From JBCBST01 sp039819115 (GTDB lineage: Bacteria > Bacteroidota > Rhodothermia > Balneolales > Balneolaceae): a DNA stretch of 8,848 bases. The translations under genes and the position numbers were made by a program. The notes under the pieces were generated by a model that was not told the DNA's origin, searched no databases, and worked only from the letters and a program-made list of their open reading frames with translations. Below, piece after piece: positions 1 through 5,663 of this stretch. The stretch covers positions 1 through 8,848 of the forward strand of contig JBCBST010000129.1 of assembly GCA_039819115.1 (NCBI GenBank). The letters are read 5' to 3'. Every line of letters starts with the position of its first letter. Position 1 is the stretch's first letter.

Positions 1-120
1 GGCCTCGGAATTGCATTGGGTAAACCACACTGTACCCATGTAATCATAGAACCCGGGTTAAGTTTCTCCACCGCCACAGAAGATGCGGTCGGTACCCTGG
101 CACTAATCTTTAAGCTGTGA
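1..120 (+). CDS. 3' end of a probable coding sequence (partial, unidentified)
   Basis: Frame 1 is open from the first base to a TGA at 118-120 and encodes 39 residues. The peptide alternates hydrophobic and small residues (HVIIEPGLSFS, then GTLALIFKL at the end), which suggests beta-strands. A C-terminal strand ending in an aromatic-x-hydrophobic pattern would fit an outer-membrane or periplasmic beta protein, but 39 residues are too few to name a family. The gene would begin upstream of the window and lie in the same direction as the next gene, 103 bp downstream. The support is only the open frame and the protein-like composition, so it could be a chance open frame. Confidence 0.45.
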   Translation, partial: GLGIALGKPHCTHVIIEPGLSFSTATEDAVGTLALIFKL

Positions 121-171
121 TGGGCTTTGGTTTCCATTCGAACTCGGCCTGTCTGATTCTCCAAAATTACA

Positions 172-186
172 GCCCAAATCGTGGGC
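172..186. other. Small hairpin with an alternative pairing partner, in the gap before the secreted-protein gene
   Basis: GCCCA (172-176) and TGGGC (182-186) form a perfect 5-bp stem with a 5-nt loop. A second TGGGC at 121-125 could pair with the same GCCCA, extended by TTTGG (126-130) with CCAAA (161-165). The two foldings exclude each other. No T-run follows, so this is not a classic intrinsic terminator. The rest of the 121-223 gap shows no convincing promoter; an 8-bp direct repeat ATTCGAAC occurs at 136-143 and 208-215. It may be chance. Confidence 0.2.
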
Positions 187-223
187 CTCAGAACCTTTAA
201 ATCATCAATTCGAACATAATTCT

Positions 224-904
224 ATGAAAACTTACATAACACTCGTACTCATTTCTTTTATGTCAGTGTATGGTTATGCACAACATGAAACCGTTCCTGG
301 AAACCTTACCGTGAATGGGTATCTATATACAAACAGTGATCTTAATGGATTGGCCTGGAATACCTTTTCCAACTATCATATCTCACAAAATGACCGACCC
401 GGGGTGGGTATTAAGCTTGAATTCGGTGAATATACCAACCATAAATGGGCCGGTATTGCCGCTTTTTCGGGAAGTGTGTACTCCAACATTGTGGGACTGG
501 AATTCTATACCAAAAACCATGACGAGGATCCCGCGGTAAGGATGAGAATTAACCCAGATGGAGGTGTCGGAATCGGAACGTTCCTGACAGGATCGCATAA
601 ACTGGCGGTTGGTGGGTCAATTGGAGCAAGGGAAATCATTGTAGAGGCAGGCGACTGGTCCGATTTTGTATTCGAACAGAACTATACCTTGCCAACGCTC
701 AAAGAGGTTCAACAACATATAAACGAATATGGTCATCTTCCGGGGGTTCCGAATGAGGCAGAAGTAACCCGGCATGGTATTAATCTGGGCAACATGGATT
801 CTATCCTCCTGCAAAAGATCGAGGAGTTAACCCTGTATCTGATCAAACAAAACGACAGGATTCAAACTCTGGAAGCGAAGCTCAACGCCAGTGGTTCAGA
901 ATAA
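224..904 (+). CDS. Secreted tail-fibre-like protein with C-terminal coiled coil (Bacteroidota type)
   Basis: 226 residues. Residues 1-19 are a signal peptide: K2, a hydrophobic core LVLISFMSV, and probable cleavage after YGYA before Q20. Residues about 24-135 are rich in G, N, T and aromatics and look like short beta-strands (LTVNGYLYT, VGIGT, HKLAVGGSI). Residues about 136-190 carry a module frequent in Bacteroidota secreted proteins: an acidic 'W-S/A-DFVF' core (W145 to F150), then 'NYTLP-LKEV', then GHLPGVP (170-176). Residues about 190-221 form a heptad-like amphipathic helix (LLQKIEELTLYLIKQ), probably a coiled coil that oligomerises the protein. Such C-termini follow collagen-like or fibre-like repeats in proteins often annotated as 'tail fiber domain-containing'. 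No peptidase S74 catalytic chaperone is evident. Function is unknown; a surface or extracellular structural role is inferred. The start has no clear Shine-Dalgarno sequence but is fixed by the signal peptide. Confidence 0.85.
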   Translation: MKTYITLVLISFMSVYGYAQHETVPGNLTVNGYLYTNSDLNGLAWNTFSNYHISQNDRPGVGIKLEFGEYTNHKWAGIAAFSGSVYSNIVGLEFYTKNHDEDPAVRMRINPDGGVGIGTFLTGSHKLAVGGSIGAREIIVEAGDWSDFVFEQNYTLPTLKEVQQHINEYGHLPGVPNEAEVTRHGINLGNMDSILLQKIEELTLYLIKQNDRIQTLEAKLNASGSE

Positions 905-937
905 AAAACCTGGGTTTCCATCTATTCTGTAACCAGG
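903..937 (-). terminator. Candidate intrinsic terminator on the minus strand
   Basis: Read on the minus strand, CCTGGTT (937-931) pairs with AACCCAGG (916-909), leaving one bulged C and a 14-nt loop. A run of six T follows (complement of 903-908). This is the order of a rho-independent terminator for leftward transcription. It could stop transcripts that run past the end of the RND operon, since no T-rich hairpin is visible just after that operon's stop codon. The stem is short, the loop is long, and it sits about 500 nt from the operon end, so it may be fortuitous. On the plus strand the same stem would include the AGG just before the next gene's start. Confidence 0.3.
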
Positions 938-1357
938 ATGAGCATGCAACAACTCTATCGCAACGACTATATCATTCATCAGTTTGAGTTTTTAGAGAGA
1001 GACTATGGTTTCAGAAAGAAAGAAGTGCACCGGTTGAACCTGGAGTCGGATACGGAGTGCGATAAGTTTACATGGGTGAGGGCAAAGATTACGGTGGAAA
1101 TCATTCATGAATCTGATGCCCTGCCCTGGAGTATTGTGTACAAAAAGACGAGAAAAGGGTTAATCAAATTCACCGAATCCAACCAACGGATGGGGCTCTC
1201 GAAACTCAAAGACCGGGAGGAATACTGCAAATGGCTGATGTGGCTCTTCAAACGACTCACCGAAGAAGATTTCCAACAAAGAGTGCAATTCATGCGGGAT
1301 GAACTATCCAACTGTATCGAAGATATCATCAGCTACAAGCCACCCCCCGCCCACTGA
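938..1357 (+). CDS. Hypothetical protein, 139 aa, not recognised
   Basis: I do not recognise a family. The protein is charged and aromatic-rich, with no signal peptide or membrane span, so it is probably cytoplasmic. An N-terminal segment (FEFLERDYGFRKKEV, residues 16-30) is followed by probable beta-strands (WVRAKITVEII, 46-56; WSIVYKK, 64-70). Two amphipathic helices follow (about 88-108 with WLMWLFKRL, and 110-132). The layout, an aromatic helix ending in G-F followed by beta-strands, is seen in many small uncharacterised bacterial proteins. A second ATG at 944 is preceded by AGGATGAG at a normal spacing and may be the true start, giving 137 residues. The gene lies 33 bp after the secreted-protein gene, so co-transcription is possible. 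Its last codons and TGA stop fall inside the heptamer repeat block; the C-terminus PPPAH is probably not conserved. Confidence 0.75.
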   Translation: MSMQQLYRNDYIIHQFEFLERDYGFRKKEVHRLNLESDTECDKFTWVRAKITVEIIHESDALPWSIVYKKTRKGLIKFTESNQRMGLSKLKDREEYCKWLMWLFKRLTEEDFQQRVQFMRDELSNCIEDIISYKPPPAH

Positions 1358-1423
1358 CTACTGCCCACTGACAACTGACTACTGACTACTGACTACTGCC
1401 CACTGATAACTGACTACTGACAA
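1347..1423. repeat. Tandem heptanucleotide repeat, 11 units, consensus CTGACTA
   Basis: Eleven consecutive 7-bp units run without a gap. In order they are CCGCCCA, CTGACTA, CTGCCCA, CTGACAA, CTGACTA, CTGACTA, CTGACTA, CTGCCCA, CTGATAA, CTGACTA, CTGACAA. Every unit after the first starts with CTG. Units 2-6 (1354-1388) and 7-11 (1389-1423) form two adjacent 35-bp copies differing at two positions. The block fills most of the 78-bp gap between convergent genes and overlaps the end of the 139-residue gene. Because 7 is not a multiple of 3, the TGA in successive units closes all three plus frames, and CTA units give TAG on the minus strand. Short heptameric tandem repeats in intergenic DNA are known best from filamentous cyanobacteria (STRR). 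Whether this block belongs to a dispersed family in this genome cannot be seen here. Confidence 0.9.
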
Positions 1424-1435
1424 CACCCCATACGC

Positions 1436-4400
1436 CTAATCAACCCTCATTCTGGCAAAAACTCCGGCCATTACAATCAATAGAACCGTACTAAAGCCAA
1501 GCCCCCAGCACACAACAATTGCAAGATTCTCCCAAAAGGCATCGCCCTGAAACAAAATCATAGGCAATAAGCCGAATATAGTGGTTAATGTAGTGATGAG
1601 AATAGGACGTAGCTTTTCTTTCAGCACATAAATCCAGCTTCGAATTCCGTTAATACCTGATGCCCTGAGTCTTAGTCGTTTATGGAGCAATAAGATCGCA
1701 TTGTTTACTACTACTCCAATGCACAATAAGCTTCCTGCAATGGCGCCCCGGTCAAAGGCTAAGTCATTAGCAAGTGTGCCTGCCATTACCCCAATCAGAG
1801 CAAAAGGAACCGCTGAAATTACAAGGATAGAGTATTTCCAGCTTTCCATAAGAGCGGCCACAATCATCCAAACGCTGAGGATACTTAGTAATGCTATGAG
1901 CATAAGGTTTCGGGTATTCTCTTCAGTGGAGTTAAACAGGAACCGATTTCCGGAAATGGAAACGCCTACGGGAACGGGGGTATTTTCAATGATGGAAGTC
2001 GTGAAGGTGTTACCCATACGGTAGTTTCCTAAATACTTGAACGAGATAACCCGCTCGTACGATTGATTCTTTCGCCGAATCTGGCTTAATGCTTTTTCCT
2101 TTCGGATCTCGCCGATAGTGGCCAGAGAGAAACTGGACGTTTCCGTAGAACGCACGCGTTGCATCAATCCCTCTTCGTACGCCGTACGCTGTTTTTCCCG
2201 GCCGATAAGGGCCATTTCTTCACCTTCAAATTCAATATTGCCAAAGGCATTCTCGGGGTTAATATCCAGGGCAAGGGCAGCCAGTACTTGTCTCCGGTCA
2301 AGATTAAGAGCAGAAATCCGGTTTTCATCTAATGCCAGTTTATACTCCTGGTAATCGGATCGGGAAAAGTATCTCTGCGAAGCGATATCAACCTCCCGCA
2401 CTCTTCGGTTTTGCTCCAGGCGAGTTTTGATGGAAGTAGCCATTTCGAGAAGTTCCTGATACGAATACCCCGTAAGCGTTATGGTGTGTTGGGAAGAGGA
2501 ACCTCCGAACCCAGTACTGATTCCATCCCCAAATCCATACACGGATGTCGCCACATTTCCAGTACGGGCCGCCAGGTAAATGGCTTCTCCATAGAACATA
2601 TAGGGATCATTTTGTGTGAGGTATTCCGGATCTACAACAAATTTTAAATAAGCCCCGAAATGTTCTGAAAGCTGAGCTTCGTAATAAGTGAATGCATGAG
2701 CATAGGGTTTGGCAATACGTTCGTAGCTAGCCGCTATTTTATCAATCTCAGAAAGGGGAGTACCCTGTGGCGGACGTATATTTACGGTTACAATTTCTTC
2801 GTACGTTCCCTGCCACGGACTACCAAAATACGTTTCTTTTGCAAATCGATAGGGGATGCCGCCGATGAACGGATCGATGCGTTCTCGGTTCTCGAAGTAG
2901 GTTTTAGTGAATTCCGGCCAACTGGAATTTTCCCAATCCGGTTCTTCAATCAGGAAAAGTGGAATTCCTAGTGAGAGGGCAAGACTCCCTGTTAGTACCC
3001 AACGCAAGCGATACCGCCATTTGAATACCCAAAGTAACTGGTTCAGAGGAAGTAAGGAGTATGTTGACTTTTTTGCTGTTTTGTCGCCGGGAGTCAACCA
3101 GATCAGGGCATAGGGTATCCAGGTAAAGGAGATAACAACCGAGCTTATGAGCGTAAGCGTAAGGGCGGCGGCCAGGGGGATTAAAAACAGGCGCAGTTCT
3201 TCCAGTGCAAAAAGAAGGGGCATAAAGATACCTATGGTAGTAAAGGTACTGCCTAATACAGGCACCAAAGCTAAAGGAAGTGTGGTTCTTATGTGCTTTA
3301 TCCGGTCTTCTCTGTTTGAAGGAAGTCCGGGATTAACTTGTTCAAATACCACAACGGCATTATCAATGATCATACCCAGGGCTACAGTAAGCCCGGCAAG
3401 GGTAATTACGTTGAGTGTATATTCAATAAATAGCAGGATGGAAACACTCAAAAAGATAGAAAACAACACACTTCCGATAATGACCAGCGGTGCCCGTATT
3501 TTTCTGATAAACGCCAGGACAAGCAGAAACACGAACAACACACTTAACATGGCCTGGGTTTTCAGCTGATCGAATTGGCGGGTCAGATTCTCAGTAGAAT
3601 CGTATTGGAGGCGAAGCGTAAGGTCTTCAGGAAGATTTGCCTGTTGTTTCTTCATTCGTTCAAGAATAGCATTGGAAAGGGCAAGCGCATCAGCGCCCGA
3701 CTCTTTTTCAAATTCGATAGTTAACGAGGGAGCCCCGTTAATACGTCGTTTAGTCTTGGCTGGAAATTCTGAGACCCTGACATCGGCTACATCACCTAAA
3801 CGCAAGGTTTTTAATGCATTGGGTAATGGTATGGTGTAACTCTCCAGTTCGGCAACCGACGTGAATTGAGGGGGTACCGATAACGTATACCGGTTTTGCA
3901 GTTGATCAACAAATCCTGAAGATCTCCAGCCCAACTGCTCTCTCAGAGTGCCCAGGATTTCAGAAGGCGATAGCTGGTACCGTTCCAGGTTATCCCGGTC
4001 AAACTCGATGATTAATGCGGGAGCTTCAATTCCTTCCAGCTTTATATTGGCTAAACCAACCAATCCAAACAGCGGGTTTTTGATATTCCGTTGGGCGTAA
4101 CGCAATAGATCATCCGGCTTACGATCTCCGCTAAGTGTATAAATGATGAACGTCTGTTGATCCTGAAGTTCCTTAGGGATTTGCCGGTTTATGGTAGCAG
4201 TAGAAACCGCAACGGGAAGATTTTCCTCAATCGAGTATAAAAACTCCCTCAGTTCCAGTATCCGGTGGTCAACCGGGGTTTGCTTTGAAAAGGTAATGGT
4301 AACACTGGATCGTCCCTGTTGGGTGTTGGATGATATTTCCCGCACACCCCGAAGGTTAGAGGCTACGCTTTCCACCTTTCGGGTGATTTCCTGTTCCACT

Positions 4401-4564
4401 ATTTCAGGTGAGGTGCTTCCCCAGGAATACGATACGGTAAGAGAAGGAAGGTTTAGCTCAGGTGCATTTTCTATGGGAATGGCTGTCCATGATGCCCATC
4501 CAACCAGGCACACCGCGATGTAGAAAAATGAGATGAGATATTTGCGGCGCAGAAGATGGTGCAT
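1436..4564 (-). CDS. RND-family efflux permease (second permease of the operon, AcrB-like)
   Basis: An inner-membrane, proton-driven efflux permease of 1042 residues, close to the family length (about 1050). TM1 is at about 9-28, followed by a first periplasmic porter/docking region (about 30-335) and TM2-6 (about 337-490). TM4 carries GLTVALGMIIDNAVVVFEQV, with D401-N402 in place of AcrB D407-D408, and E408. TM7 is at about 521-539, the second periplasmic region at 540-885 and TM8-12 at 886-1037. TM10 has VVVNNAILLL, with N954 where AcrB has K940. TM11 has KLRPILITT with R986. Oddities are an aromatic-rich insertion after TM7 (about 541-590) and a glycine/serine-rich loop at 677-691. The start ATG is 13 bp after the adaptor stop; no Shine-Dalgarno sequence is visible. 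The substrate is unknown. It probably works with the shared adaptor, alone or as a mixed trimer with the other permease. COG0841/ACR_tran membership is clear; a drug, metal or lipid role is not. Confidence 0.96.
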   Translation of the reverse strand: MHHLLRRKYLISFFYIAVCLVGWASWTAIPIENAPELNLPSLTVSYSWGSTSPEIVEQEITRKVESVASNLRGVREISSNTQQGRSSVTITFSKQTPVDHRILELREFLYSIEENLPVAVSTATINRQIPKELQDQQTFIIYTLSGDRKPDDLLRYAQRNIKNPLFGLVGLANIKLEGIEAPALIIEFDRDNLERYQLSPSEILGTLREQLGWRSSGFVDQLQNRYTLSVPPQFTSVAELESYTIPLPNALKTLRLGDVADVRVSEFPAKTKRRINGAPSLTIEFEKESGADALALSNAILERMKKQQANLPEDLTLRLQYDSTENLTRQFDQLKTQAMLSVLFVFLLVLAFIRKIRAPLVIIGSVLFSIFLSVSILLFIEYTLNVITLAGLTVALGMIIDNAVVVFEQVNPGLPSNREDRIKHIRTTLPLALVPVLGSTFTTIGIFMPLLFALEELRLFLIPLAAALTLTLISSVVISFTWIPYALIWLTPGDKTAKKSTYSLLPLNQLLWVFKWRYRLRWVLTGSLALSLGIPLFLIEEPDWENSSWPEFTKTYFENRERIDPFIGGIPYRFAKETYFGSPWQGTYEEIVTVNIRPPQGTPLSEIDKIAASYERIAKPYAHAFTYYEAQLSEHFGAYLKFVVDPEYLTQNDPYMFYGEAIYLAARTGNVATSVYGFGDGISTGFGGSSSQHTITLTGYSYQELLEMATSIKTRLEQNRRVREVDIASQRYFSRSDYQEYKLALDENRISALNLDRRQVLAALALDINPENAFGNIEFEGEEMALIGREKQRTAYEEGLMQRVRSTETSSFSLATIGEIRKEKALSQIRRKNQSYERVISFKYLGNYRMGNTFTTSIIENTPVPVGVSISGNRFLFNSTEENTRNLMLIALLSILSVWMIVAALMESWKYSILVISAVPFALIGVMAGTLANDLAFDRGAIAGSLLCIGVVVNNAILLLHKRLRLRASGINGIRSWIYVLKEKLRPILITTLTTIFGLLPMILFQGDAFWENLAIVVCWGLGFSTVLLIVMAGVFARMRVD

Positions 4565-4577
4565 GTTTAGAAAGGAG

Positions 4578-5663
4578 CTAATTCACAATCAGGGGCTTCA
4601 CTTTTTGTTGATGGCTGATGCTGAAATGCTGATCGATGGCCAGGGTGTCTCCGGGGTTTATTTCAGGATGATCGATCAGCACAAATCTGGTATTCATGGC
4701 TATGGGCTGTACATAAATCCATTCCACTTCGTCTATTTCGGAATGGAGCTTAAAAATCAGGGTACGACCATCCCGTTCTAATAAAGCTGCACGAGGCATA
4801 CGGACTTTGGAGCGTTCTTCTCTCACGAAAATTCTTCCCTCCACAGTCATTCCGGGTTTCAAAATGCCATCGAGGTTTTTTATCTCTACCAATATTTTAC
4901 CGGTTTTGGTCTCCGTATCAATTTGTGGGGAGATAGCCACAACCTTGCCGGTTAATTCCTCCCCGGAGGGTGCTATTACGGTGGTTTCTGATCCTATACC
5001 AATACTCGAAATCTCGGCTTCCAATACATCAAACCGAACACGGAGGGATTGTGTATTGATGAGAGTTCCCAGTTCAGTACCCGTATTGACAAAAGCACCA
5101 TCGGTTAAAAACTGTTCGGTGGAGATTTCGCCGGAAAAAGGGGCCACGATTTTTGCGAAGCTCAAATCCAGCTTCGCGCGTTTGTGGCTTACTTCGGCAT
5201 CAGCCAGACCGGTGTTAACCCGGATCAGGGAATCACGTGGAATGGCCCCGCTTTCTTCCCGCAGGCTGGTATAGATTTCATAATCACTTCGGGCTTTAAT
5301 AAGTGCATTATAAGTTTCTTGTACCCGTAGCAGCCATTCCTGCTCGTTAAGATGAATCAGGATTTGCCCTTTTTGCACCTGGTTTCCATCCACTATGGCA
5401 TGTTCTTCAATAAATCCACCAATCCGAAGGTTGATGGGGAAAGATTGGGTGGCTTCCACAACACCTCTGCTTTCGATAAAGAATGTTAGCGGTTCGTCAT
5501 CAACAACGGAAAACACAACTTCCGGTGTAATTTCAATGCTTTTCAGATCTGCACGATCCGGTGTTCGGGTTTCCCGTTTACATGCCGACAAACTAAGAAG
5601 CAGTAGGGTAGAGCATGCCAAACAAACAAGTGATTGGATATGGAGATTATGGAAGTGTTGCAT
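4578..5663 (-). CDS. RND efflux periplasmic adaptor (membrane-fusion protein), lipoprotein
   Basis: 361 residues. The N-terminus is a lipoprotein signal with lipobox LSAC and acylated Cys28; its n-region unusually has histidines but no Lys or Arg. The mature protein shows the HlyD/AcrA domain order. The first half of a lipoyl domain is at about 66-107 (GGFIEEHAIVDGNQVQKGQ), followed by a short alpha-hairpin (about 108-170) and the second lipoyl half (IVAPFSGEIS at 172-181). A beta-barrel domain follows at about 206-285 (LRVRFDV, then LKPGMTVEGRIFV), with a membrane-proximal domain at 286-361. It would bridge the permease(s) to an outer-membrane channel. The hairpin tip (GAIPRDSL, 139-146) has proline where AcrA-type adaptors have the serine of the R-L-S channel-binding motif. 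The ATG overlaps the end of the upstream permease gene by 17 bp, indicating translational coupling. It is the only adaptor for two permeases. Upstream in frame, a TAG lies 11 codons before this ATG with no better start between. Confidence 0.95.
   Translation of the reverse strand: MQHFHNLHIQSLVCLACSTLLLLSLSACKRETRTPDRADLKSIEITPEVVFSVVDDEPLTFFIESRGVVEATQSFPINLRIGGFIEEHAIVDGNQVQKGQILIHLNEQEWLLRVQETYNALIKARSDYEIYTSLREESGAIPRDSLIRVNTGLADAEVSHKRAKLDLSFAKIVAPFSGEISTEQFLTDGAFVNTGTELGTLINTQSLRVRFDVLEAEISSIGIGSETTVIAPSGEELTGKVVAISPQIDTETKTGKILVEIKNLDGILKPGMTVEGRIFVREERSKVRMPRAALLERDGRTLIFKLHSEIDEVEWIYVQPIAMNTRFVLIDHPEINPGDTLAIDQHFSISHQQKVKPLIVN
5647..5663 (-). other. 17-bp gene overlap, permease stop / adaptor start
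   Basis: The permease TAA (5649-5647) lies inside the first codons of the adaptor, whose ATG is at 5663-5661. No Shine-Dalgarno sequence precedes the adaptor ATG, so its translation probably depends on ribosomes finishing the permease. This would tie adaptor output to permease output. Confidence 0.8.

Noticed and set aside
172..186. Intrinsic terminator for the partial gene at the left edge
   Set aside because: The stem is only 5 bp and is followed by CAGAACC, not a T-run.
224..904. Prophage or contractile-tail locus suggested by the tail-fibre-like protein
   Set aside because: The protein has a Sec signal peptide and no phage structural, lysis or integration genes are near it; the label reflects domain naming only.
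1347..1423. CRISPR array or transposon end for the repeat block
   Set aside because: Units are 7 bp without spacers, with no inverted terminal repeats and no transposase or cas gene nearby.
1701..2024. 107-codon plus-strand open frame antisense to the second permease
   Set aside because: Shadow of TM8-TM10 coding DNA; hydrophobic codons read backwards give Arg/Ala/Ser-rich peptide without family features.
3147..3569. 140-codon plus-strand open frame inside the second permease gene
   Set aside because: It lies fully antisense to a clear RND coding sequence, with low-complexity Ser/Arg/Thr-rich translation typical of shadow frames and no domain of its own.
4807..5274. 155-codon plus-strand open frame antisense to the adaptor
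   Set aside because: The opposite strand is a complete lipoprotein adaptor with ordered domains; this frame shows no motif or start signal.
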